Origin: Candidatus Endomicrobium labiotermitis
GTDB lineage: Bacteria > Elusimicrobiota > Endomicrobiia > Endomicrobiales > Endomicrobiaceae
NCBI GenBank assembly: GCA_009778965.1
Contig: WRFE01000009.1
Coordinates: 1 to 36,133, forward strand
Reading direction: 5' to 3'
DNA length: 36,133 nt
This document shows positions 26,601-31,788 of this stretch, in pieces. Position 1 is the stretch's first letter. Each line of letters opens with the position of its first letter. The translations under genes were made by a program, and so were the position numbers. The notes under the pieces were generated by a model. The model ran no database searches. It saw nothing but the letters and a program-made list of their open reading frames with translations, and was not told the origin of the DNA.

Positions 26601-26770
26601 GGCGTACCCGGTTTATACGATGAGTTTATTATTCTAAAATTATCAAGGATTTCAAAAGATTGAGAAGCATTGTGGTTATAATTTTTTGACGCATATACAG
26701 CGTCAAAAAATAAACTTATTAACAAACATAAGGAAACAATCAAAGATATTATCTTTTTTAATTTAAGCAT
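17633..26770 (-). CDS. Giant exported protein, 3,045 aa, with TraB/ChaN-like N-terminus and internal duplication
   Basis: I do not recognise the whole protein. Residues 1 to about 27 are a signal peptide (LIVSLCLLISLFFDAVYA). Residues 55-460 resemble the TraB/ChaN/EreA-like group seen in very large proteins of Omnitrophota and relatives: PLIIFINELHSDPQVQQLIY, FTEGAP, YGIEDWNIY and VTIMGGFHKNTANLF. Two copies of a module (about 594-925 and 1545-1880) share GKMPDIIxxS, TPFExSLxN, xxYxGNxxxxxxIT and IDFxxHIxIP..MKNGE. Between them lie two copies of another unit that ends in a pair of membrane helices (1136-1190 and 1447-1502), each preceded by a W-x-x-RK motif. Residues 1990-3045 are unassigned, helical at the end. 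The reading frame is uninterrupted. The ribosome-binding site is weak (GAG), and I find no convincing promoter. The gene sits alone between tRNA-Arg and yggS. Location is inferred as cell envelope. Confidence 0.85.
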   Translation of the reverse strand: MLKLKKIISLIVSLCLLISLFFDAVYASKNYNHNASQSFEILDNFRIINSSYKPGTPLIIFINELHSDPQVQQLIYKTLERLYSDGILSQVFTEGAPAEKIDISSLLQPDYEKRKKIIDSLLLSGLVSGAEVFAVNKGFKDIYGIEDWNIYLENLKIAAGIYNSNNSFFDIKENLYDNFSKEMRDTVKKISELHNLNESGLSKDNSYSTVVQNYDEIDKYLKIAGLKKRLDEKAAQKDIYSVFEFLKSNIPYKEFIYITDKYSKSGSEEFLSEFFELLKKRFNNVLADHSALTELLYLNELKYASNPKTLIYQTSLLKNNIIENISLSSDRELAALYFFFELLDKYASLAVSEEEFNDLLRNRNLILKTVFKYFPEKDYAKVAKLLSDNNLLRYYENNIKRNLIFYENIKKNIANMKADNKAVFGGKTYSSVNVTIMGGFHKNTANLFNEDEISFISLIPVMKESQKNVYKDIIRLSSSALAPPLLSAGVENNEINALIDFWSSFGNIYSKQAVQSVNGWFSEKNIAFRVSIGKEHQIIFKKIEPDKKISFKDTVKRFFKKLFSRKKAVVKEDLTKEEIIAGEYLKTLRSLNGKMPDIILVSLKNKEDIQFYKSIIENMPHLANTNIKFITTSDNGTGSSFITISEYVNSIKTGNEFQNLKDKKWQDLKICAINIDGLSKEVTGKEIPFEFNGRRITPFELSLLNGIRACQSFGRRQGGLALMSPENIYVGNMISEGEITVITSMESYGDILNYEMPWIISEQGDIKKMYYMFDSEKIKDKLEKKGILDRMDNLENRDFRQFETTTGNILFSFKDDLLYSSFFERISQLYKHIYTNSSSGIDPPSIDFIQHILIPILRMKNGEDSLSYFTKMGIDDVFGEFYDRYSSFFDSSINKEFQKIIENLSLKTYTQPYSYYASANNPVLPEGIYRQNLINRIDYGDISDNFFVHSVESAYKELFLEVSNSRLQKKYYSLERKDSVSLYKNIAEKSSYDIKRINNYFENHSEIDFNDRKILENLRNLFVSLEYYALEYIRTLDSFENISVLGGYIFPKTSLFERLKIMPFNRFIFGMHRNFQREKEKLRRQAYKLYVLGNNINDSMYDYNALLSDIEEYIKEKEFPGEKTSLGIEKSWSTRKAIHRILSLFLAVSNTLPAVITASSTSSISKIIYSVFTGIGLSIFLHRFMIFIGKRNSFYNAKIKDLFSSGGEYFENLYLNLKIDNDFHFENTGNREELPDIIKRSMEESAAAYLIKWKNVLDSKDFDANNMEIIRKYALQLIRITFFSQDSFNSNNKEQIISIIQDFIKLHKLSMKKIKQMPDDEKEKYELEIKNFEEAGKYAQSYYNVLSYALNADILNGYRVSKGMFFFFLEKTGVLKIVRSIMGINAGIYFSQKGFINSVRNIIYHGNRLIPGLYDEKNLMFFSEKYMESKKRPERFNIGISEHWKVRKMLARTLPLVIFALNIVIHPILFNTPFNMVSSLVTGVGLSVAMHWIPIIPVIYSWFKDIIRDRKLVKELKRNDIESFRNRIIKSKAGDLFGKIPFGKMPDIIFISADLPEDKMSYIKTFISGVKNKGNMKNLTVKYIAKNDIGDGNAVIEVFSHINSEDFKSEYPGIAVKKNSEINAVIMHIDESDYENIFDSVSIGGEKTTPFEVSLINAVGLIQNSNKNGNIVLADPSYLYLGNLADSSGNITLLSADSDYRQIQSQDIPAFISGEAGEQRPGESLVRKIYKTLDVEKISNILLRSTLENILNRQGTSEQFSSFSGISSLSLDDAKMEYLSDYMNELRSFISNYHGRKFKIDFFSHIMIPYVMMKNGENIDTYLAKMISGISDRETRKEYYDFFDKIFEIQKRFYENHEEKLTVNIVHPPESLMSRAKPEDKYYLSVKEFLDNTENQKIEMPKDSSEDILKVSAGAAVSAVKASVNPISFSNVIANEITENLKSKTKTFIFLTPNLTPDYIKHASASGDAGVNSICSALDGDFVNPPESEIIINVPLEDVVISAKASVSRNSDKSFVVNFTPLYEGILSDKEYIIIKSILSPEYETGEDALRKKMFLGRAMLAFIKEAESCRKDLKGVEKIISRSLKDNLISVVSMDGSGVFAFPEIVDDRFYNDETFSKINFCSLYVNKDINGDVYSLNPDAKTALRLSEDTERFNVFTDNKLHVGLLSALFSDASFLLSFNRSVTASIDSEEYKLIRLDRSNFYADAKQYVSNLFELINNLSLKKSENIHNDSANTGIIGKITPSLTLNTISDISALENLVDTKVITSVVISNLFAQTEKGCVIGNVFNPMLADLRREAAEIGYAENSFFNMLFDEKADLKTWKSIVPRFFAAGMLLEYLKAKKGGTDKFEEFKKSKFAVKGEKSFEYITALILSGRTIVTEDELSEIKSANAQKWNAALEQVKYMEFVVFKQLEEDSKKLKSKGITVIIRANLMFLKDSVDFNDGFFEISNDGEAAVLPEYNSNPENFYFMEQFEYLRDYLSAGGFLIANIDSYHSKQRISAYLRKRLQNGITGKMILIFEDEDINAYPAAENTYLLASGVSENQNIIIKTVLTDSSSVEELMETVKKHGSERINIPLSFAGDAGMKFDAIRAGKKDILKSAYVNSSQYYAKGYEDALKNKKLAAESEKITISDEEDSVYRITAKGILIFSALYSYIRTNTAKEKELLGYLSESGALFALAKKHLKGFEASSPLMRYIDNLELRNKSASKDERHLYNMQLMGFMNGVIHHKYGSARSLFKAKLSAFADSFCIKNNFLNFIPNTKDTMSLYGLYLGTKDKENFTLKLREYFKHWEIIYDKGSNDNIAALLWLVEQASLFMNDLDVPEKYEFSSRFVSYLNEIIDICGESAWDSVEIDALYLNALNVCRDFNKLARNQPKVLLLEQEIADETSALSEKYFSSQEDFNPDIILLFSLSRLNGVFKEEDRNSVAKDFARYSLNAFGGVKNGKAYPYYLYYYSLFIPYSQKSHILETLSFYIEENLTLPEFFVRKDGFAAGGNFRDPVSAAYFAMLFDAFNDSGIKMTIPKKEFNKIFESAKAILVSA

Positions 26771-26862
26771 AGACGGTCTCGTTTTTTCAATATAATAAGA
26801 AAAAGTTATTAAGACCGTATAAATTTTAAGTTAAAATTGAGTTAAGGAAATAATAAGTGCAG

Positions 26863-27100
26863 GCATTTGAAGTTTTTAGAGGTATTTTGTGTTTAGACGA
26901 AGCTCGACGCGAGGAAATATATATATTTGCGAAGTGTTTTTTGATTTTAGCGAAGAGTTTTAAATTTAGATTTTTACAAAGTATTTGGAGTTTTTGCGAA
27001 GTATTTTGTGTTTATACGAAACGCGGCGCGAGGAAGTTTACACTCAAAGGTAAATGACGAGCGCCGCAATGAAGTATAAACGCAAAAGACAAAGTAAAAA
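26863..27100. repeat. Direct and inverted repeats upstream of the giant gene
   Basis: The 454-nt gap between the giant gene and apt holds this element and tRNA-Arg. ATTTGAAGTTTTTAGAGGTA at 26865 and ATTTGGAGTTTTTGCGAAGT at 26983 begin two direct copies of about 52 bp that both end CGCGAGGAA. The second copy is also the left arm of a palindrome whose right arm (27060-27100) reads GCGCCGCAATGAAGTATAAA and on. The same string ATTTTGGAGTTTTTGCGA appears at 31303-31320. No gene is visible; a 66-codon plus-strand frame here is made of the repeats. Confidence 0.65.
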
Positions 27101-27174
27101 CGTCCTCGAGAGGAGTTGAACCTCCAACCTTATCCTTAGGACGGATCTGCTCTATCCAGTTGAGCTACGAGGAC
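27101..27174 (-). tRNA. tRNA-Arg (CCT)
   Basis: A 74-nt cloverleaf on the minus strand: acceptor GTCCTCG/CGAGGAC, D-arm GCTC/GAGC, anticodon stem closed by ATCC/GGAT, loop GTCCTAA with anticodon CCT reading AGG, and T-arm GGAGG/CCTCT with loop TTCAACT. The first anticodon-stem pair (G-A) is a mismatch. CCA is not encoded. Confidence 0.95.
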
Positions 27175-27183
27175 AAAATAACG

Positions 27184-27213
27184 ACAATTAACAATTAATA
27201 AATAATAATTAAC
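27184..27213. repeat. AT-rich ACAATTAACAATTAATAA string
   Basis: This string lies between apt and tRNA-Arg and shares about 20 bp with 12252-12271. No promoter could be assigned with confidence. Confidence 0.4.
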
Positions 27214-27224
27214 GGCAACAGCTA

Positions 27225-27767
27225 TTAGTATTTTAGTATAGAAAAAACTTCAATATTTTGGTTTGCGTTTGATATATTGTTTCTTCCGGACAGAAATCCG
27301 AGTTCCACAACAAAAGCCGCGGCAACAGGATTTCCTTCAAGTTTCTTTATCAATTCAATAGCGGCATTTGTGGTTCCGCCAGTGGCAAGCAAGTCGTCTA
27401 TAATTAAAACATTTTCTCCGGAATTTACCGCGTCTTTATGCATTTCTATAGAAGCCTGCCCATATTCAAGACTATAAGTAACTTCAACTGTTTCAGCAGG
27501 AAGTTTCCCTTTTTTTCTTACGGGAATAAAAGGAATACCCATTTTTAAAGCTAAAGGCATTCCGAATATAAAACCTCTTGATTCAACTCCCGCTATTTTG
27601 TCTATTTTATAATCTTTAAACTTATCGGCAAGCCCATCTATAACTTCTTTAAAAAGAGAAATATCCTGCAAAACAGGCGTTATATCTTTAAAAACTATTC
27701 CTTTTACGGGAAAATCCAAAACATCTCTAATTGTTTTTTCAAGTTTTTTTGACGTTTCTGTTATCAT
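27225..27767 (-). CDS. apt: Adenine phosphoribosyltransferase
   Basis: Apt makes AMP from adenine and PRPP in purine salvage. The 180 residues are the normal length. The N-terminal part has IRDVLDFPVKGIVFKDITPV; the core shows IAGVESRGFIFGMPLALKMG, IPFIPVRKKGKLPAETVEV, and the PRPP loop VLIIDDLLATGGTTNAAIEL. It starts one base after the stop of the sigma factor gene, so the two are co-translated from one message. No terminator is obvious downstream, where an AT-rich repeat and tRNA-Arg follow. Confidence 0.96.
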   Translation of the reverse strand: MITETSKKLEKTIRDVLDFPVKGIVFKDITPVLQDISLFKEVIDGLADKFKDYKIDKIAGVESRGFIFGMPLALKMGIPFIPVRKKGKLPAETVEVTYSLEYGQASIEMHKDAVNSGENVLIIDDLLATGGTTNAAIELIKKLEGNPVAAAFVVELGFLSGRNNISNANQNIEVFSILKY

Positions 27768-27768
27768 A

Positions 27769-28713
27769 TTAAACCCTTCTGTCTTTTTTTCTTCTGTCTT
27801 TGACTTTAGATACTTTTTTCTCCAAGTGCCGTCTGTCTTTCTTTCGGGATCTGCTGTCGAGCATCATTCTAGCCGCTTCGTCTTTATCTACAAAGCCGTA
27901 TCTTACAAAAATTCCTTTAAGCCTTTTAAAAGCCTTTAACTCAAGCTGACGAACCCGCTCTCTGGATACTCTTAAAACTTTTCCTATCTCTTCAAGCGAC
28001 ATAGGTTTTAGTCCGCCGATTCCGAAACGCATTCTGACGACTTCCATTTCTCTGACGGGAAGATAATTTAAAGCTGTCCCTATATCGGCGTTTGTTCTTA
28101 TTATTTCCGTAACTGATTCCGGAGATTTCACTTTTTCATCGATAATTATGTCTTTTATGAAAATTTCTTCTTCTTCATCTATCGGAGTTTCAAGAGAACT
28201 TGTTCCGTTAAATACCGCTGCGGATTTCAAAATATTTTCAGTCTGTTTTTTATTGAGTTTAAGTTTCTTGGAAACTTCGGCAACGGAAGGCTCTCTTCCG
28301 AGTCTATCCCTTAGAGTTGTCCATGTTTTCATCCAAAGATTAAGTGAGTCCCATACATGAGACGGAATTCTTATTGTTTTGGTCTGATTTTCTATTGCTT
28401 TGCGGATGTATTGTTCTATCCAATAAACCGCGTAGGTGGAAAAAGCCGTATTTTTTTTAGGATCGTATTTTTCAACTGCTTTGATAAGACCCATATTGCC
28501 TTCTTCAATAAGATCCATAAAATCAATGCCTTTTTTTATGAATCTTTTGGCAATAGGCACTACAAGACGGTAATTTTGCTCGACAAGTTTATCGAAAATT
28601 TTCTTATTCTTTTTTGACTTCTTCCATAAATCGCTCATTTCTTGACGGGACAAAGGCTTTATTTCGCTTATCGCTTTGAAGTACAATTTAAGAGGATCAT
28701 ATTGCGAGTACAT
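27769..28713 (-). CDS. Group-2-like sigma70 family sigma factor with basic tail
   Basis: This is an RNA polymerase sigma factor without region 1.1. Region 1.2 is near residues 5-26 (DPLKLYFKAISEIKPLSRQE). Region 2 has RLVVPIAKRFIKKGIDFMDL, IEEGNMGLIKAVEKYDP and AFSTYAVYWIEQYIRKAI. Region 3 has RLGREPSVAEVSKKLKLN. Region 4 has LPVREMEVVRMRFGIGG, MSLEEIGKVLRVSRERVRQL. At 314 residues it matches group 2 or a compact primary-like factor such as RpoS. After region 4 it carries an unusual basic extension, residues about 285-314, with three KKDRR/KDRRKKDRR-type repeats. AGAGGTG lies just before the ATG. tRNA-Pro lies directly upstream and apt directly downstream. Which regulon it serves is unknown. 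Confidence 0.9.
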   Translation of the reverse strand: MYSQYDPLKLYFKAISEIKPLSRQEMSDLWKKSKKNKKIFDKLVEQNYRLVVPIAKRFIKKGIDFMDLIEEGNMGLIKAVEKYDPKKNTAFSTYAVYWIEQYIRKAIENQTKTIRIPSHVWDSLNLWMKTWTTLRDRLGREPSVAEVSKKLKLNKKQTENILKSAAVFNGTSSLETPIDEEEEIFIKDIIIDEKVKSPESVTEIIRTNADIGTALNYLPVREMEVVRMRFGIGGLKPMSLEEIGKVLRVSRERVRQLELKAFKRLKGIFVRYGFVDKDEAARMMLDSRSRKKDRRHLEKKVSKVKDRRKKDRRV

Positions 28714-28748
28714 TTTACACCTCTTGAGTCAGTAGTCTCGTAAAAGAA

Positions 28749-28822
28749 TCGGGGCGACTGGACTTGAACCAGCGACCTCACGGTCCCGAACCGAGCGCTC
28801 TAGCCAACTGAGCGACGCCCCG
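28749..28822 (-). tRNA. tRNA-Pro (CGG)
   Basis: A 74-nt cloverleaf on the minus strand: acceptor CGGGGCG/CGCCCCG with discriminator A, D-arm GCTC/GAGC, anticodon stem CTCGG/CCGTG, loop TTCGGGA giving anticodon CGG (codon CCG), T-arm GCTGG/CCAGT with loop TTCAAGT. CCA is not encoded. Confidence 0.95.
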
Positions 28823-28855
28823 AAAGATTTTTACGGAAAGTTATGTCTGTCTATG

Positions 28856-29197
28856 TCAAGAAACTTTAATGCATTTATTATTTTTATCTACAAAAACGTG
28901 TTTAGCGTCGATAGGTTTATCGGAAAGCTTAAAACCCATTATTATTATTTCTTCGCCTTTTTTAATAAGGTGTGCCGCGGCGCCGTTCATGCAAATAACG
29001 CCGGAGCCGGGCTTTCCGGGGATAACATAAGTCTCAAGGCGCGCTCCGCTCGTGTTTGACACAACAAGGACTTTTTCGCCTATCCACAATCCTGCTTTAT
29101 CGCAAAGATCCGTGTCTATGGTTATGCTTCCTTCATAATTAAGATTCGCTTCCGTAACGGTCGCTTTAAATATTTTAGAACTAAGAACAAACTTCAT
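28856..29197 (-). CDS. panD: Aspartate 1-decarboxylase
   Basis: PanD makes beta-alanine for pantothenate and CoA. It is made as a proenzyme that cleaves itself between Gly and Ser to form a pyruvoyl group. The cleavage site is in [58 protein letters not shown] and the end [10 protein letters not shown] match the family, and 113 residues is a normal length. GGAG lies 6-7 nt before the ATG. No panB or panC is nearby. It is followed by tRNA-Pro. Confidence 0.95.
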   Translation of the reverse strand: MKFVLSSKIFKATVTEANLNYEGSITIDTDLCDKAGLWIGEKVLVVSNTSGARLETYVIPGKPGSGVICMNGAAAHLIKKGEEIIIMGFKLSDKPIDAKHVFVDKNNKCIKVS

Positions 29198-29247
29198 TTA
29201 TTTCTCCGTAACAAATCGACAAAAACAAGTTTTATTTTCACTCTTTT

Positions 29248-29320
29248 GTCATCCCCGAATGTCTCTGTCGGGGATCCATTTTAACTAGTAACGTGGATTC
29301 CCGCTTTCGCGGGAATGACA
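29248..29320. repeat. Paired-hairpin dispersed repeat (GTCATCCCCGA / TCCCGC...GGGAATGAC)
   Basis: Two hairpins face outward: GTCATCCCCGA..TCGGGGATCCA and TGGATTCCCGC..GCGGGAATGAC, with a short spacer. It lies between dksA-like and panD. A perfect 14-bp direct repeat, AACAAGTTTTATTT, flanks it at 29224-29237 and 29331-29344. The GCGGGAATGAC half is a type of REP-like hairpin known from many bacterial genomes. Confidence 0.8.
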
Positions 29321-29338
29321 ACACTAAACGAACAAGTT

Positions 29339-29689
29339 TTATTTCCTAGGTCTTTCGGCTTCTTCCTGGCATTGAATGCAGTATCTGCCCCACGGAATAG
29401 CTTTAAGTCTTTCAATGCTTATTGCGCCGTTGCAGCAAGCGCATTTTCCGTATTTGCCGTTTTCTATTTTAGCCAGCGCTTCATTTATAGCGTCAAGCGT
29501 TATTTTATCGTTTGCGGCAAGTTCAAAATACATTTCTTTCTCGCTGTTTATGCTTGCCGTGTCTATCTCGTCTCCGACAGTATCAGAATCGCTTTCCAAT
29601 TCTTTCTGGATATTGTTGACCTTGTTTAAAAGTTCGGTTTTTTTCTGAAGAAGAATCTTTTTAAAGAATGCCAAATCTTTTTTGTTCAT
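29339..29689 (-). CDS. DksA/TraR C4-type zinc-finger protein
   Basis: This looks like a small regulator that binds the RNA polymerase secondary channel or a related zinc-finger protein. A coiled-coil region spans about residues 5-75, followed by GKYGKCACCNGAISIERLKA and IPWGRYCIQCQEEAERPRK, a C4 zinc site with CxxC pairs and the standard RL-x-A-x-P spacing. The DxxDxA coiled-coil-tip motif of DksA is not clear; SDTVGDEIDTAS lies where it would be, so it may be a DksA-like paralogue of the YocK/TraR group. GGAGG is strong at -8. It is 29 nt from the decarboxylase gene upstream. Confidence 0.88.
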   Translation of the reverse strand: MNKKDLAFFKKILLQKKTELLNKVNNIQKELESDSDTVGDEIDTASINSEKEMYFELAANDKITLDAINEALAKIENGKYGKCACCNGAISIERLKAIPWGRYCIQCQEEAERPRK

Positions 29690-29718
29690 ACGAGCCTCCG
29701 TGAAAATATTTTTTTAAT

Positions 29719-31191
29719 TTAGTTTGTAAAAATCTTGACGGTTCTAAGCTTATCGCCTTCCTGGCCGCTTATTCTTATGTTTTTAGACGACATATCCATA
29801 AGATAATCGCATATCTCTTTAGTTATTCTTTCTCCGGGAATTAAAACAGGAATTCCGGGAGGATAAGGAGTAAGGGTTTGCGCCGCTACATGTCCGACAG
29901 CTTTATTTAAAGCCACTCTTTTTGTGCTGTTTGAAAGAAAAACTTCCCTGGGAACCATAACCATTTCGGTCGAAAGCGACGGTATCTGCAAACTCCAGTT
30001 TTTCTGTTTACCGTGATATTTTTTATTTATTTCTTTTAAGGCGGTCACAAAAGACTCTACATCGCTTTTGTTCGATCCTATGCCCATTATTGCGACCAGA
30101 TTAAAAATATCGGAATAATCAACTTGAATATTATATTCTTTTGCCAATATATTGTCTATTTCATATCCGGAAAGACCGGTTTTTGTAACATTCACTGTTA
30201 GCTTAGTTACATCCAAATCATATCCGCGGGCTTGAATATCTTTTCTTGTAAAACATTTCATGGAACTTATGTTGGAATTTATGTAAGTTCTTCCCCATTC
30301 AGCAGCTTTAATTACATTATCAAACATTTCGCTGCCGTTTAAAACAGCCTGTCTTCTTGCCAAGTCCATACTTGCAAGCGTAAGGTAATTAGGACTTGTA
30401 GTCTGCAGCATTGAAACAACTTTTTTAACCCTGTTTACATCAATAAGCTTTGAATTAAAATGCAACACCGAAGCCTGTGATATAGCCGAAAGAATTTTAT
30501 GCGTGGACTGAACGCATAAATCCGCTCCCGCGTTTACCGCGGATTCCGGAAATTGTTTATTAAAAACTAAATGAGGACCGTGCGCTTCGTCAACTAAAAC
30601 TATTTTTTTACGTCTGTGGCAAAGATCTATTATTTTTCTTAACTCTGTAGTTATTCCGTTATATGTCGGATTTGTTATAAAAACCGCTTTCGCTTCGGGA
30701 TAACGGTCTAATGCGTCTTTTATTTGTTCGTAACTTGAATTAAAAAACAGGTCCAGATTTTGATCAATTTTAGGCTGAATCCAAATAGGCCACACGCCGG
30801 ACAAAATAACGCCTGCCATAATAGACTTGTGAGAACTTCTTGAAACTATTATGGAATCTCCCGGTTCGCATGCCGCAAGAAACATCGCAATATTGCCCAC
30901 GGAAGTTCCGTTGACTAAGAAAAACGAATTTTTAACGCCGTAAGCTTCTGCCATAAGTTCTTGCGCTTTTTTTATAGGACCTACGGGATCATGGAGGGAA
31001 TCGACTTCATCAAAAACAGTTACGTCAAATTTGAAAACTTCTTCGCCGGTATAATTTTTAAGGTCTTTATCTATACTTCTGCCGTTTTTATGACCGGGGC
31101 AGTGAAAAGAAACTACATCTCTCTTCGCATGCGCCATAAGCGTATCAAAAAGAGGAGCCTTCGATTGTAGTGTTTTAAATTTATTTTTCAT
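29719..31191 (-). CDS. speA: Orn/Lys/Arg decarboxylase (probable arginine decarboxylase, SpeA-like)
   Basis: This is a PLP enzyme of the aspartate-aminotransferase fold that decarboxylates a basic amino acid, most likely arginine for polyamine synthesis. The 490 residues match the short, YaaO/SpeA-like form without the N-terminal wing domain. HCPGHKNGR, EEVFKFDVTVFDEVDSLHDP, SFFLVNGTSVGNIAM, VDEAHGPHLVF and the PLP Lys motif CVQSTHKILSAISQASVL are present. C-terminal AQTLTPYPPGIPVLIPGERI is the family end. Lysine or ornithine cannot be excluded. There is no clear ribosome-binding site before the ATG (ATTAAATA), which is unusual in this window. Confidence 0.88.
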   Translation of the reverse strand: MKNKFKTLQSKAPLFDTLMAHAKRDVVSFHCPGHKNGRSIDKDLKNYTGEEVFKFDVTVFDEVDSLHDPVGPIKKAQELMAEAYGVKNSFFLVNGTSVGNIAMFLAACEPGDSIIVSRSSHKSIMAGVILSGVWPIWIQPKIDQNLDLFFNSSYEQIKDALDRYPEAKAVFITNPTYNGITTELRKIIDLCHRRKKIVLVDEAHGPHLVFNKQFPESAVNAGADLCVQSTHKILSAISQASVLHFNSKLIDVNRVKKVVSMLQTTSPNYLTLASMDLARRQAVLNGSEMFDNVIKAAEWGRTYINSNISSMKCFTRKDIQARGYDLDVTKLTVNVTKTGLSGYEIDNILAKEYNIQVDYSDIFNLVAIMGIGSNKSDVESFVTALKEINKKYHGKQKNWSLQIPSLSTEMVMVPREVFLSNSTKRVALNKAVGHVAAQTLTPYPPGIPVLIPGERITKEICDYLMDMSSKNIRISGQEGDKLRTVKIFTN

Positions 31192-31332
31192 TATTTAATA
31201 TGCCGGACATATAGCCTATTTGGAACTAAATACCACAAAGCTACAATCTAACTTAAAAAATCTAACGAAATTTATTGGTTGTTATAATTTTATTTTTGCA
31301 ATATTTTGGAGTTTTTGCGACGCTTATAATTC

Positions 31333-31398
31333 GTCATGCTGAACTTGATTCAGCATCTCATCCTTAAAAGTCAGATTGCGGATCAAGTCCGCAATGAC
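31333..31398. repeat. Paired-hairpin dispersed repeat (GCTGAAC / TGCGGATC stems)
   Basis: GTCATGCTGAACTTGATTCA continues into GCATCTC, and the partner GATTGCGGATCAAGTCCGCA is followed by ATGAC. Two outward-facing hairpins keep the GTCAT/ATGAC ends but use different stem sequences. It lies in the 597-nt stretch 31192-31788 between the speA-like and ribH genes, which otherwise holds two tRNAs, a promoter and another repeat; no protein gene is seen. Confidence 0.75.
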
Positions 31399-31452
31399 GT
31401 CATAAATGAGCCGTTGTATAAGGAAGCAAAAAATTCAAAAGTGAAGCAAAAA

Positions 31453-31526
31453 TGCCCGGTAGAAGACTCGAACTTCTGACCCCTTCCATGTCAAGGAAGT
31501 ACTCTAACCAACTGAGCTAACCGGGC
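31453..31526 (-). tRNA. tRNA-Val (GAC)
   Basis: A 74-nt cloverleaf: acceptor GCCCGGT/ACCGGGC with discriminator A, D-arm GCTC/GAGT, anticodon stem CTTCC/GGAAG, loop TTGACAT with anticodon GAC, T-arm AGAAG/CTTCT with TTCGAGT. CCA is not encoded. It follows tRNA-Cys by 42 nt. Confidence 0.95.
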
Positions 31527-31568
31527 AAAAACAACAATTTCATTTGTAATTAATAATTGCCTTTAATA

Positions 31569-31640
31569 AGGTGCGGGTGGGAATTGAACCCACGAATAAC
31601 GGTTTTGCAGACCGATCCCTTACCACTTGGGTACCGCACC
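31569..31640 (-). tRNA. tRNA-Cys (GCA)
   Basis: A 72-nt cloverleaf: acceptor GGTGCGG/CCGCACC with discriminator T (U73, as expected for Cys), short D-arm CCC/GGG, anticodon stem TCGGT/ACCGT, loop CTGCAAA with anticodon GCA, T-arm GTGGG/CCCAC with TTCAATT. CCA is not encoded. Confidence 0.95.
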
Positions 31641-31656
31641 GAAAAACTGATGTATG

Positions 31657-31685
31657 AGTATATAAAAATACCTTTCTTTAGTCAA
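31657..31685 (-). promoter_or_regulatory. Sigma70-type promoter of the tRNA-Cys/tRNA-Val unit
   Basis: On the minus strand TTGACT (31680-31685) and TATACT (31657-31662) are 17 nt apart. Transcription should begin about 10 nt before tRNA-Cys and run into tRNA-Val. Confidence 0.75.
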
Positions 31686-31695
31686 GCAAAACTAC

Positions 31696-31788
31696 AGAAG
31701 ATGAGATGATTAGATGTTGAGAAGTTGAGTAACCTCAACGTCTTTTCTTCTGCTCACCTTCTCATCTTCCCACCTTCCCAACCTCTGC
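31696..31788. repeat. GATGAGATG-type inverted repeat after ribH
   Basis: Purine-rich AGAAGATGAGATGATTAGAT (from 31697) faces a pyrimidine-rich arm (31748-31788) across CAACGTCTTTT. It is a sister of 15621-15706, and the right arm abuts the ribH stop codon. It may end the rib transcript, but it lacks a clean T-run. Confidence 0.6.

Noticed and set aside
26792-26845. Promoter for the giant gene
   Set aside because: Only weak boxes (TTAACT-N17-TTATAC, or TATTAT without a -35) were found; not enough to call.
26857-27057. Plus-strand 66-codon frame and possible CRISPR-like repeat
   Set aside because: It has only two diverged copies about 119 bp apart plus an inverted arm, with no regular spacers and no cas genes; the frame is repeat DNA.
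28829-28859. Promoter for tRNA-Pro
   Set aside because: TTGACA is present at 28854-28859 but no -10 box lies at 16-18 nt.
31192-31300. Promoter or ribosome-binding site for the speA-like gene
   Set aside because: Candidate boxes (TTGTGG, TATATG) have poor spacing, and no purine-rich site precedes the ATG.
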